NCBI RefSeq assembly: GCF_900110685.1
Contig: NZ_FOES01000019.1
Location: 1 to 47,822, forward strand
From: Piscibacillus halophilus
GTDB taxonomy: Bacteria; Bacillota; Bacilli; Bacillales; Alkalibacillaceae
DNA: 47,822 nucleotides
Direction of reading: 5' to 3'
The notes beneath the pieces were generated by a model. The model worked only from the letters and a program-made list of their open reading frames with translations, did not search any database and was not told where the DNA came from. Shown piece by piece: positions 7,527-14,768 of this stretch (position 1 is its first letter; each line of letters starts with the position of its first letter). Both the position numbers and the translations under genes were made by a program.

Positions 7527-7569
7527 AGACACCAATATAATAAAACAAATCTAGAAAAGGATGGTGTCT
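7527..7569 (+). promoter_or_regulatory. 8-bp inverted repeat enclosing -10 box and ribosome site of the hydrolase gene
   Basis: AGACACCA (7527-7534) and TGGTGTCT (7562-7569) are perfect inverted copies. They enclose a TATAAT-like box and AAAAGGA, and the right arm ends just before the ATG at 7570. It is either an operator flanking the promoter or a leader hairpin that loops out the ribosome site. Confidence 0.3.
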
Positions 7570-8517
7570 ATGGCTAACCTGAATGAACAATCTAAAGTTT
7601 ATTTAGAGATGTTTAAAGCAATGCCAGACTTGTCAACAATGGAGCCTAACGAGGTTCGAGCATTGTTTAAACAGATTCCAATTGTTGGTGAAAGGCCAGA
7701 AGATGTTAAAGAAGTAGACAATAGAACAATTCCTTCGAAAGATGCTTACGAGATTCCAATTCGAATTTATAAACCTGAAGGGCAAGGCCCCTTTCCAGTG
7801 TTTATTTATTATCATGGTGGAGGCTGGGTATTAGGTGATTTAGATTTAGTCGATGCAACCTGTCGGATTCTAACGAATGAAACCAAACGGATCGTAGTGT
7901 CAGTTGATTATCGTTTAGCTCCAGAATTCCGGTATCCAACTCCATTGGAAGATTGTTATAACGCTTTAGAATGGGTGTATGCTAATCCAATCGAAATTGA
8001 CGGTGATGTGACGAATATGACGGTTGGAGGCGATAGTGCTGGTGGTAATTTAGCAGCAGCTGTCTCAATGTTGGCAAAGGATCGGGAAGGTCCCCCAATT
8101 AAGGCTCAAGTATTAGTTTATCCAGTGACCAATTTATCCTATGATACATCGTCATATCATGAGTTTGCTAAAGGGTATGGATTAGATCGTAGTTTAATGG
8201 AGTGGTTTGGTCAGCAATATATAAGAGATGAAGACGATTATTATAATCCCTATATAGCTCCTTTAACGTGTGAGGATTTAAGTGGTCTCCCTCCGGCAAT
8301 TGTTTTTGTAGCTGAAAATGATGTGTTACGGGATGAAGGGTTAGCGTATGCTAGACGATTAAAAGAAGCTGGGGTTAAGATGGATGCTAAATTAGAATTA
8401 GGAATGGTTCATGGTTACTTCACGAATGTTGTCTTATTTGAAGATCGAATTCGTTCGACGATTAAAAAGATGAATCATTTTCTAGAAGAGGTTAGTGATA
8501 AAGCATTAGAGAAATAA
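7570..8517 (+). CDS. Alpha/beta hydrolase, hormone-sensitive-lipase (HSL) type esterase
   Basis: 315 residues. YYHGGGWVLG is the HGGG oxyanion-hole motif of the HSL/bacterial type IV esterases. GGDSAGGNLAA carries the nucleophilic Ser in GDSAG. The acid is in FVAENDVLRDEG and the catalytic His in MVHGYF. Length and motif spacing are normal, with no signal peptide, so this is a cytosolic carboxylesterase acting on short-chain esters. The ATG at 7570 is chosen because AAAAGGA lies 8 nt upstream; an in-frame ATG at 7561 abuts that site. A terminator follows, so it is monocistronic. Confidence 0.9.
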   Translation: MANLNEQSKVYLEMFKAMPDLSTMEPNEVRALFKQIPIVGERPEDVKEVDNRTIPSKDAYEIPIRIYKPEGQGPFPVFIYYHGGGWVLGDLDLVDATCRILTNETKRIVVSVDYRLAPEFRYPTPLEDCYNALEWVYANPIEIDGDVTNMTVGGDSAGGNLAAAVSMLAKDREGPPIKAQVLVYPVTNLSYDTSSYHEFAKGYGLDRSLMEWFGQQYIRDEDDYYNPYIAPLTCEDLSGLPPAIVFVAENDVLRDEGLAYARRLKEAGVKMDAKLELGMVHGYFTNVVLFEDRIRSTIKKMNHFLEEVSDKALEK

Positions 8518-8522
8518 TTGGC

Positions 8523-8556
8523 ATGCCCAGTATTTATGAACTGCTGGGCATTTTTT
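8523..8556 (+). terminator. Intrinsic terminator of the hydrolase gene
   Basis: The stem ATGCCCAG (8523-8530) pairs with CTGGGCAT (8544-8551) and is followed by T6. Confidence 0.85.
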
Positions 8557-8618
8557 AGTATATTTAGTTTCCAGTTATTGGGTTATACAAAATGCTTATA
8601 GTTCGATTATTAATGTGA

Positions 8619-8639
8619 TATAATACGAACAAACGTTCT
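8619..8639 (+). promoter_or_regulatory. TATAAT box with DinR/LexA (SOS) box
   Basis: A TATAAT -10 (8619-8624; the -35 is weak) is followed at once by CGAACAAACGTTCT (8626-8639). This matches 13 of 14 positions of the Bacillus DinR/LexA consensus CGAACRNRYGTTYC. Placement over the transcription start is typical of LexA repression. Confidence 0.65.
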
Positions 8640-8655
8640 TATTTGGAGGTTTACG

Positions 8656-8877
8656 ATGGAACAGATCCTTCAGAGGGCACTAGAGCAAAAACAACGTCTA
8701 GAAATGATTTATATAAGTGAACAAGGCGAATATAGTCAACGGATTATTCTTTTAGTTAAAAATAATGAATATGACTTCTTAGCTTATTGTTATACAAAAC
8801 AAGCAGTCAGGCGTTTTAAAAAAGATCATGTATTATCGATTTTACCTTATAAAAAGGGAAAACGTTTTGAAGCATAG
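8656..8877 (+). CDS. Short WYL-like protein under a probable SOS box
   Basis: 73 residues. The pattern RLEMIYISEQGEYSQRI, then DFLAYCYTKQAVRRFKKD and VLSILP matches a stand-alone WYL-type beta domain (ligand- or nucleic-acid-sensing), lacking the HTH found in full regulators. The ATG follows TTTGGAGGTTTACG. The DinR/LexA box directly upstream suggests DNA-damage induction. Known SOS neighbours in Bacillus include small YolD-like proteins beside Y-family polymerases, but no polymerase is adjacent here. The DNA-damage role is inferred from the operator alone. Confidence 0.7.
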   Translation: MEQILQRALEQKQRLEMIYISEQGEYSQRIILLVKNNEYDFLAYCYTKQAVRRFKKDHVLSILPYKKGKRFEA

Positions 8878-8918
8878 AAAAGCATAACCAAGGTTGTTTA
8901 TACCTAGGAGGTGCTTGA

Positions 8919-9872
8919 ATGAGTTTTGATAATATTACGGATGTCCCAGGTGTAAAAGTAGGACATATAGAAGATTTAAATGCTCTAACAGGTTGTACGG
9001 TCATTTTGACTGAACAAGGCGCAGTAGCGGGAGTTGATGTTCGAGGAGCAGCACCTGGAACAAGAGAAACGGATTTACTTCATCCTGTTAATATGGTCCA
9101 TGAAGTTCATGGAATTTGCTTAGCGGGAGGAAGTGCATTCGGTTTAGATGCAGCGAGTGGCGTGATGAAATTTTTAGAGGAGAATGAAATCGGACTAGAT
9201 GTAGTTGTTGCGAACGTTCCAATAGTTCCATCTGCTATATTATTTGATTTAGCTGTTGGTGACTCTAAAGTGCGCCCAAACGCTGATATGGGTTACAAAG
9301 CGGCTGAAAAGGCTGCTAGAGGAATCTTCCAACAAGGAAATGTTGGAGCAGGGTGTGGGGCAACAGTAGGAAAAGTAATGGGATTTGAGCATTGCATGAA
9401 AGGTGGATTAGGCAGTACGGCGATTTCATTAGAGAATGGTTTAGTCGTTGGAGCAATTGTTGCGGTGAATGCCTTGGGAGACATTCGTGACCCTAAGACG
9501 GGTTCAATCTTAGCAGGTGCGATTAATCCAGAAACAGGTGATCTTGTTGATAGCGAACAATTTATGAGAACACAAGTCGAGTCCTTTGGTCGAGTTGGTC
9601 AAAATACTACGATAGGCGTGATAGCTGTAAATGCTAAACTGTCAAAGGCAGAGGCAACAAAGGTCTCACAAATGGCGCATAATGCTATAGGACGTACGAT
9701 TTATCCAGCTCATACGATGTTTGATGGAGATACGATATTTACGGTGGCAACAGGTGACAGACAGTACTCTCTAGACTTAATTGGAAGCTTAGCGACTCAA
9801 GCATTAGAGAAAGCGATTATCAGGGCTGTTACAGAGGCTGAGTCGATTCAAGATATAAAAGCGTACCAATAA
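8919..9872 (+). CDS. P1-family (S58/DmpA-type) aminopeptidase/D-esterase
   Basis: 317 residues of the DmpA/BapA-type N-terminal-nucleophile family. It begins NITDVPGVKVGH, as these proteins do, and has CLAGGSAFGLDAASGV and GVIAVNAKLSK. The self-cleavage and nucleophile site expected at a Gly-Ser/Thr step is best matched by GGLGSTAISL. The family processes itself into two chains and cleaves N-terminal residues, including D-amino acids or beta-peptides. It is cytosolic, with no signal peptide. TAGGAGGTGCTTGA precedes the ATG. It is followed 67 bp later by the YkuS gene and probably co-transcribed with it. Confidence 0.85.
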   Translation: MSFDNITDVPGVKVGHIEDLNALTGCTVILTEQGAVAGVDVRGAAPGTRETDLLHPVNMVHEVHGICLAGGSAFGLDAASGVMKFLEENEIGLDVVVANVPIVPSAILFDLAVGDSKVRPNADMGYKAAEKAARGIFQQGNVGAGCGATVGKVMGFEHCMKGGLGSTAISLENGLVVGAIVAVNALGDIRDPKTGSILAGAINPETGDLVDSEQFMRTQVESFGRVGQNTTIGVIAVNAKLSKAEATKVSQMAHNAIGRTIYPAHTMFDGDTIFTVATGDRQYSLDLIGSLATQALEKAIIRAVTEAESIQDIKAYQ

Positions 9873-9939
9873 CTCAACTCACTTGTATAATTTTCCTGTG
9901 ACTGTAAAAACTAAGTCAGGGAAAATGGAGGTGAAGTTG

Positions 9940-10185
9940 ATGGCAAAAGTAGGAGTAGAAGACACTCTAACTGATGTAAAGGAATTGCTTCAAGAAAATG
10001 GTCATGAAGTTGTCACATTAACAGGTGATAATGCAGCTGAGTGTGATTGTTGCTGTATATCGGGACAAGATCAAAACGTCATGGGAATGAGTGAGACAAC
10101 ATCAGATGCATCAATTGTTAACTGTGATGGAATGACAGCTGAAGAAGTACTTAATGAAGTGAATGAAAAACTACAACAAAGATAG
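9940..10185 (+). CDS. ykuS: UPF0180 family protein YkuS
   Basis: 81 residues from the ATG at 9940, which has TGGAGGTGAAGTTG upstream; the longer open frame to 9883 has no ribosome site. MAKVGVEDTLTDVKELL, the cysteine cluster AECDCCCISGQDQNVMG and the short C-terminal helix match B. subtilis YkuS along its whole length. Function is unknown. The three or four clustered cysteines could bind a metal. A terminator follows. Confidence 0.9.
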   Translation: MAKVGVEDTLTDVKELLQENGHEVVTLTGDNAAECDCCCISGQDQNVMGMSETTSDASIVNCDGMTAEEVLNEVNEKLQQR

Positions 10186-10189
10186 TTTG

Positions 10190-10220
10190 AAAGCTCCTTA
10201 CATAACTAGTAAGGAGCTTT
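10190..10220 (+). terminator. Intrinsic terminator after ykuS
   Basis: AAAGCTCCTTAC (10190-10201) pairs perfectly with GTAAGGAGCTTT (10209-10220), a 12-bp stem with a 7-nt loop. Confidence 0.85.
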
Positions 10221-10303
10221 ATTAGTTATTAACTTAAGCATGAAAAGTAAATCCTGAATGTGATATTCTATGGACAAAAGCATATAAAGGAGAGTTTCAG
10301 CTA

Positions 10304-10984
10304 GTGGAAATCAACGTTTTGTATGAAGATAACCATCTTCTATTTATAGAAAAACCAGTCAATATACCCGTTCAAGCCGACCAATCGAACGATCGGGATT
10401 TATTAACGATTCTTAAAGAATTTATTAAAGAAAGGGATCGCAAACCAGGGAATGTTTACTTAGGTCTGGTTCATCGTTTAGATCGACCTGTTGGAGGAGT
10501 GATGGTTTTTGCTAAAACATCCAAAGCCGCCTCACGTTTATCTGATCAAATTAGAAGGAATGTTATTCAAAAACAATATTTAGCTGTTGTACGTGGAACG
10601 CCAACTGATCAGGAGGCCTATCTTAAAGACTTTTTACTCAAAAACAGAAATGAAAATAAAGTTTATGTATCATCATATAAAAATAAAAAAGCTAAAAAAG
10701 CATTATTAGATTACAAAATTTTAGGGTCTAAAAAAGGATTATCCTTACTAAAAGTGGATTTACATACTGGAAGACCACATCAAATACGAGTTCAATTATC
10801 CTCTCGAGGTTGGCCACTTTACGGTGATCAAAAATACGGGGAGAAGGTTAATAAACCAGGGCAACAAATTGCATTATGGTCACATTCATTAACAATTGAA
10901 CACCCTACAAAGAAAGAAGAAATCCGGGTGGATTCTCAACCACCTGCGGAATTCCCTTGGTCTTTGTGGAAAAGCATTGATTAA
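10304..10984 (+). CDS. RluA-family pseudouridine synthase
   Basis: 226 residues from GTG 10304, with AAAGGAG about 11 nt upstream. The RluA signature LVHRLDRPVGGVMVFAKT contains the catalytic Asp. KQYLAVVRG and GRPHQIRVQLSSRGWPLYGD are the other family motifs. There is no S4 domain at the N terminus, as in RluA, TruC and YhcT-like members; B. subtilis has several such proteins, so the RNA target (rRNA or tRNA uridine) is not assignable. The 3' end overlaps the 3' end of the convergent gene by 4 bp. Confidence 0.9.
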   Translation: MEINVLYEDNHLLFIEKPVNIPVQADQSNDRDLLTILKEFIKERDRKPGNVYLGLVHRLDRPVGGVMVFAKTSKAASRLSDQIRRNVIQKQYLAVVRGTPTDQEAYLKDFLLKNRNENKVYVSSYKNKKAKKALLDYKILGSKKGLSLLKVDLHTGRPHQIRVQLSSRGWPLYGDQKYGEKVNKPGQQIALWSHSLTIEHPTKKEEIRVDSQPPAEFPWSLWKSID

Positions 10985-11502
10985 AAACGACTGACTAATT
11001 GCTCAATTGAATGAACAAGCTCATCAATTAAAGAATCATCTAACACCATAATTAAGAGAATCACAATTGAGCTGACAAAAATAATAGATTCTGAGGTACT
11101 ACTTGTTCTATACGTAAGAAATGAAGGTGGGCTAAAGGGCTTTTTTATAATGGGATAAAGAATTGGAACACCTCTATTGGAGAAAAAGTCTCCAATAATA
11201 TGGCCTATGTACCCAATCAATAATCCATATGTAAACGCTGATGGATAATTTAGACAGATTATAGAGATTATGACCCAGCAGAGGACTGAATGGGTAAACC
11301 CCCGATGCCCAAACAACATTTGAACAAGGTGAGATATCCCTAATGATCGTTGTCCAATAAACGAATCTTTTTTATCGATATCGGGCAAAACGCTCCCTAG
11401 TACCGTTCCTGCCAAGTAACCAACAGTAAAGGGCAATGCTAAATACTTTGAAATTCCTGCAGCAAGTGTTAATGATGTTGTAATGTGTGTTTTTGCTTCC
11501 AT
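10981..11502 (-). CDS. YdjM-type membrane-bound metal-dependent hydrolase
   Basis: 173 residues of the LexA-binding/YdjM family (PF04307 type). It has four hydrophobic segments and conserved polar motifs near the membrane face: THITTSL at the N terminus, VLPDIDKKDS, GHRGFTHSVL and GHIIGDFFSNRGVP. These His/Asp residues are the family's predicted metal ligands. Homologues are membrane hydrolases of unclear substrate, some SOS-induced, but no SOS box is visible here. It is convergent with the pseudouridine synthase. Confidence 0.85.
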   Translation of the reverse strand: MEAKTHITTSLTLAAGISKYLALPFTVGYLAGTVLGSVLPDIDKKDSFIGQRSLGISHLVQMLFGHRGFTHSVLCWVIISIICLNYPSAFTYGLLIGYIGHIIGDFFSNRGVPILYPIIKKPFSPPSFLTYRTSSTSESIIFVSSIVILLIMVLDDSLIDELVHSIEQLVSRF

Positions 11503-11578
11503 GTTGTCACCTATTCTAGTTGTTTTTTGCTACAGACAATATTCTATCATATTCATGAAAAGACATAATATAAATTTT

Positions 11579-11611
11579 AAATAAACCCCATATCTATTTG
11601 GGGTTTTATTT
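11579..11611. terminator. Terminator-like hairpin between divergent genes
   Basis: AAATAAACCCCA (11579-11590) pairs with TGGGGTTTTATTT (11599-11611), with a one-base bulge. It has A/T flanks on both sides. It is unusual in lying upstream of both flanking genes, so it would end a short antisense or leader RNA, or insulate the two promoters. Confidence 0.5.
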
Positions 11612-11681
11612 GATCTCGCATATTGAAAGTGAATTTTTGCAAGAGTGGTAGAGAACCAAGATTGAAAATTCTGAATAAATA

Positions 11682-11710
11682 TTGACATATTTATTTTATA
11701 GAATTAACAT
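11682..11710 (+). promoter_or_regulatory. Sigma-A promoter of the iron alcohol dehydrogenase gene
   Basis: TTGACA (11682-11687) and TAACAT (11705-11710) are separated by 17 bp. The expected start is near 11717. Confidence 0.65.
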
Positions 11711-11745
11711 AAATTTTAATAAAAGTAACTTTTATTTTCATTAAA

Positions 11746-11759
11746 TGTAAGCGATTTCA
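11746..11759 (+). promoter_or_regulatory. Perfect cre (CcpA) site
   Basis: TGTAAGCGATTTCA matches the consensus TGWAANCGNTNWCA at all 14 positions. It lies about 30 bp downstream of the predicted start and just before the ribosome site, a roadblock position that implies catabolite repression of the gene at 11782. Confidence 0.75.
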
Positions 11760-11781
11760 ATGATGGGAAGGAGGAAAAAAT

Positions 11782-12981
11782 GTGAATTTAAATGAGTTTA
11801 CTTTTTTTAATCCTAATAGGATTAGTTATGGAGTGAAAAAATTAGACCAAACGATTACGAAAGAAATTAAAAGAACTAAGAAATCACATGCATTCTTAGC
11901 AACGGATTCAGGACTCGTTCAAACGGGAATGGTTGATCGAATCTCGAAACTCCTAAAAGATCAAGGTGTGGCTGTTCATGTGTTTTCGGATGTTGAACCG
12001 AATCCCCATGCTGGCACCGTTATGAGAGGTGTAAGTGAATACAAAGAACATGGCTGTGATTTCTTATTAGCTGTTGGTGGTGGGAGTCCAATGGATTTTG
12101 CCAAGGCAGTTGGTGTGGCTGTCAGTCATGAAGGCTCTGTCTTAGATTATGTATATGGGAGAGAGCCGATCGTTCATAAGCTTCCACTTTTGATCTGCGT
12201 TCCAACAACAGTAGGAACAGGTTCTGAAGTAACTTCGGTCGCTGTTATTACAGATGAACAACAAGAGCGAAAATATGTACTGGCTTCACCGTTCCTTACA
12301 CCAAATTTAGCGATTGTAGACCCAACACTGACTTTAACATTGCCTCGACATGTTGTTGCTGCGACAGGTATGGATGCATTTGTTCATGCCATCGAATCTT
12401 ATACTTCGACTCTTGCTAATCCAATCACGGATGGCATCGCCCTTCAAGCGATGAAAATGTTAAAAGAACATTTACTGCCTAGTTATGCTCATCCAAGCAA
12501 TATGGAATCAAGATCACAAATCCATTTAGCCAGTACGATGGCTGGTATAGCCTTTAATACAGCAGGTCTTGGGGTTGTTCATGCGTGCTCACACCCAATG
12601 TCGGCAGTTTTTCAAGTACCACATGGACTAGCTAATGCTATTATTCTGCCAAAAGCTATAGAATATAATTTAATCTCTAACTATAAAAAATATGCTGATA
12701 TAGCTAGAATATTAGATTCTTCACTAAATGCTGTAAGCGACGAACAGGCGGCAAATGCTTTAGTTGATTTACTCGAAAAATTTAACGAACAATTAGATAT
12801 CCCAACAGATTTTAGCTATATTGAAGGCGTTGAACCTGAACACTTAGAGGTTTTAACACATGACGCACTACATGATCAATTAACCATTCCAATGAATCCT
12901 AGAAAAGTAGAAAAAACTGACATCGAAAAAATTTATAAAACCTTAATACCTCAGTTCAATAAGGAATTGGCCAATTATTAA
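11782..12981 (+). CDS. Iron-dependent alcohol dehydrogenase (group III)
   Basis: 399 residues. The NAD(P)-binding GGGSPMD (near 99-105) and PTTVGTGSEVTS (near 141-152) and the iron ligands Asp198, His202 (GMDAFVHAIESY), His267 and His281 (GVVHACSHP and VPHGLANAI) are all present. Members oxidise or reduce primary alcohols, diols, 4-hydroxybutyrate or lactaldehyde; the 4-hydroxybutyrate dehydrogenase option is notable given the downstream pathway. The GTG at 11782 follows GGAGGAAAAAAT. It has its own promoter and a perfect cre. The next promoter (13016) suggests it can be transcribed apart from the following operon. Confidence 0.9.
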   Translation: MNLNEFTFFNPNRISYGVKKLDQTITKEIKRTKKSHAFLATDSGLVQTGMVDRISKLLKDQGVAVHVFSDVEPNPHAGTVMRGVSEYKEHGCDFLLAVGGGSPMDFAKAVGVAVSHEGSVLDYVYGREPIVHKLPLLICVPTTVGTGSEVTSVAVITDEQQERKYVLASPFLTPNLAIVDPTLTLTLPRHVVAATGMDAFVHAIESYTSTLANPITDGIALQAMKMLKEHLLPSYAHPSNMESRSQIHLASTMAGIAFNTAGLGVVHACSHPMSAVFQVPHGLANAIILPKAIEYNLISNYKKYADIARILDSSLNAVSDEQAANALVDLLEKFNEQLDIPTDFSYIEGVEPEHLEVLTHDALHDQLTIPMNPRKVEKTDIEKIYKTLIPQFNKELANY

Positions 12982-13015
12982 AACTATTTTAAGATAACAA
13001 ATGTATTTAGAAAAG

Positions 13016-13045
13016 TTGTAAATTTCTGATTTTTTATCATATAAT
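13016..13045 (+). promoter_or_regulatory. Promoter of the 13081 operon
   Basis: TTGTAA (13016-13021), an 18-bp spacer, then TATAAT (13040-13045), in the gap before the FabG-like gene. No operator like the three at 14730, 16591 and 18519 is visible here. Confidence 0.5.
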
Positions 13046-13080
13046 GATATTTGTATAAACACACTAGGAGGGATTGACGA

Positions 13081-13842
13081 ATGGGAAGATTTGAAGGAAA
13101 AGTAGCCCTAATAACAGGAGGAAGCCGTGGAATCGGTAAAGGAGTTGCAGAGAAATTTTTAGAAGAAGGAGCAAAAGTAGGCATCATTGACATCAATCAA
13201 GAAGCACTCAATGAAGCTGAACAAGATTTTAGTCAAAAAGGTTATGATGTGTTCACGAAAGTTGCAAGTGTGACAGAAGTAGATCAAGTAAAAGTGGCGG
13301 TAGAAGCACTTGTTAACCAATTTGGAAGCGTTGACATTTTAGTCAATAATGCGGGTGTCATCAGAGATAATATGTTATTTAAGATGACGGATGATGATTG
13401 GGAACTTGTCATGGACGTCCACCTAAAAGGGGCTTTTAATTGCTCACGTGTCGTTCAACAGTACATGGTTGAACAAAAATACGGACGAATTATTAATATT
13501 TCATCCACATCAGCACTAGGAAACAGAGGGCAGGCGAACTATTCAACTGCCAAAGCTGGACTACAAGGATTTACTAAAACGTTAGCAATCGAATTAGGAA
13601 AATACGGTATTACAACCAACGCTGTCGCTCCAGGTTTTATTGAAACAGATATGACAAAAGCAACAGCTGAACGCATTGGAATTACATTTGAACAGCTGGT
13701 TGAACACAGTGTAAGTCAAATTCCAGTCGCTCGAAGTGGTAAGCCATCTGATATTGCTAATGCTGTTGCATTTTTTGCTGATGAGGCGTCATCATTTGTG
13801 AATGGTCAAGTGATTTATGTTGCAGGAGGGCCAAAAAATTAA
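13081..13842 (+). CDS. SDR-family reductase, FabG/acetoacetyl-CoA reductase-like
   Basis: 253 residues, classical short-chain dehydrogenase: TGGSRGIGKGVA cofactor loop, DILVNNAG, catalytic Ser in NISSTSALGNRG and YSTAK (Tyr/Lys). It also has NAVAPGFIETDM and a C-terminal VNGQVIYVAGG. This fits 3-oxoacyl-ACP or 3-oxoacyl-CoA reductases using NADPH or NADH. Directly followed by two MaoC-domain genes, it probably interconverts (R)-3-hydroxyacyl-CoA and 3-oxoacyl-CoA, with the MaoC pair acting as the (R)-specific hydratase. AGGAGGGATTGACG precedes the ATG. Confidence 0.85.
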   Translation: MGRFEGKVALITGGSRGIGKGVAEKFLEEGAKVGIIDINQEALNEAEQDFSQKGYDVFTKVASVTEVDQVKVAVEALVNQFGSVDILVNNAGVIRDNMLFKMTDDDWELVMDVHLKGAFNCSRVVQQYMVEQKYGRIINISSTSALGNRGQANYSTAKAGLQGFTKTLAIELGKYGITTNAVAPGFIETDMTKATAERIGITFEQLVEHSVSQIPVARSGKPSDIANAVAFFADEASSFVNGQVIYVAGGPKN

Positions 13843-13857
13843 TAGAGGGGGATGGAA

Positions 13858-14307
13858 GTGTTATACGAATTTATAGGGAACCGTTCGAGTAAAGTAACCA
13901 ATGTCATTGAAAAAGGGGCTGTTTTAAAATTCGCTAAAGCCATTGGCGAAACTCATCCCATGTATATTGACGAAAACTATGCTAAGAATTCTTCAATTAG
14001 CAATTTATTAGTTCCTGCTACATTTCCAGTTACGCTGGATTATGGAACGATTCCGGGATTAACTTTACCAAGTGTTGGGTTAATACACGGGGAACAAAGC
14101 TTTCATTATCATCGCCCCTTAGTCGTAGGTGATGTCGTTGAATGTTACCGTGAAGTAAAAGATTACATGGAAAAGGAAGCTAAAAGCGGAACATTAGGAA
14201 TGTTGACGTTCACAGATTATGGTGAAGATGAACAGGGCGAACTCATTTTTGAAAATGAACGGGTCATCATTCTAACAGAAACGGTTAGAAAGGAGTTAAG
14301 CTATTGA
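13858..14307 (+). CDS. MaoC-like N-terminal (FAS1-type) dehydratase subunit
   Basis: About 149 residues from GTG 13858; the ATG at 13852 abuts the GAGGGGG ribosome site and is less likely. It is a single hot-dog domain of the FAS1-type/MaoC N-terminal half (KFAKAIGETHPMYIDENYA, LIHGEQSFHYHRPLVVGD). It lacks the Asp-His hydratase signature seen in its neighbour. Such proteins pair with a catalytic MaoC partner, as in HadA/HadB or ChsH1/ChsH2 of Actinobacteria. The stop overlaps the TTG start of the next gene by 3 bp (14305-14306 shared within TTGA), consistent with a heteromeric product. Confidence 0.8.
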   Translation: MLYEFIGNRSSKVTNVIEKGAVLKFAKAIGETHPMYIDENYAKNSSISNLLVPATFPVTLDYGTIPGLTLPSVGLIHGEQSFHYHRPLVVGDVVECYREVKDYMEKEAKSGTLGMLTFTDYGEDEQGELIFENERVIILTETVRKELSY

Positions 14308-14708
14308 GCAATCTAAAATCATTAAGTATTAATGATGTTGTGGAACCAATCGAATTAGAACCGGTTAACCGTTTAGATTTGATTAAATACGCTGGTGCTT
14401 CTGATGATTACAACCCAATTCATACGATTGATCGTGAAGCTGAAAAAGCAGGTTTGCCAGGAATTATCGCGCATGGAATGTGGACGATGGGAAATTTATC
14501 TCGATTGTTTTCTCAGCATATTGAGGAAGGCTATATTGAAGACTATCGTGTCCGATTTACAGGAATGGTATTTTTAGATGATGTCTTAACGCTACAAGGT
14601 AAATTAGTAGACCGAGAAGATTCATTACTTATTTTTGACGTGAACGTAGCAAAACAAGATGGTCAAAAGGTTATTCAAGGTCAAGTGAGTTTTCGATTAT
14701 GGGAGTAA
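14304..14708 (+). CDS. MaoC-family (R)-specific enoyl-CoA hydratase, catalytic subunit
   Basis: 134 residues, one MaoC hot-dog domain with the hydratase-2 signature: ASDDYNPIHTIDREAEKAG supplies the catalytic Asp and His, and GIIAHGMWTMG is the substrate-channel helix. It starts with TTG, placed by AAAGGAG 8 nt upstream and by the overlap with the preceding stop. It probably forms a heterodimer with the preceding subunit and hydrates enoyl-CoA to (R)-3-hydroxyacyl-CoA for the SDR at 13081. Confidence 0.85.
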   Translation: MSNLKSLSINDVVEPIELEPVNRLDLIKYAGASDDYNPIHTIDREAEKAGLPGIIAHGMWTMGNLSRLFSQHIEEGYIEDYRVRFTGMVFLDDVLTLQGKLVDREDSLLIFDVNVAKQDGQKVIQGQVSFRLWE

Positions 14709-14729
14709 AATATTTTTTTAACATCAACA

Positions 14730-14745
14730 TACTAACCGGTCAGTA
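14730..14745 (+). promoter_or_regulatory. TetR-type operator, copy 1
   Basis: TACTAACCGGTCAGTA is a near-perfect 16-bp palindrome (7 of 8 positions) in the gap before the acyl-CoA dehydrogenase at 14769. It closely matches the sites at 16591 and 18519. Confidence 0.65.
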
Positions 14746-14768
14746 AAATATATCAAGGAGTGATCAAC

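Noticed and set aside
11780-11785. ATG-TGA start-stop pair overlapping the GTG start of the iron alcohol dehydrogenase
   Set aside because: It has no separate ribosome site and lies at the same initiation region, so it is most simply a coincidence of AAATGTGAA.
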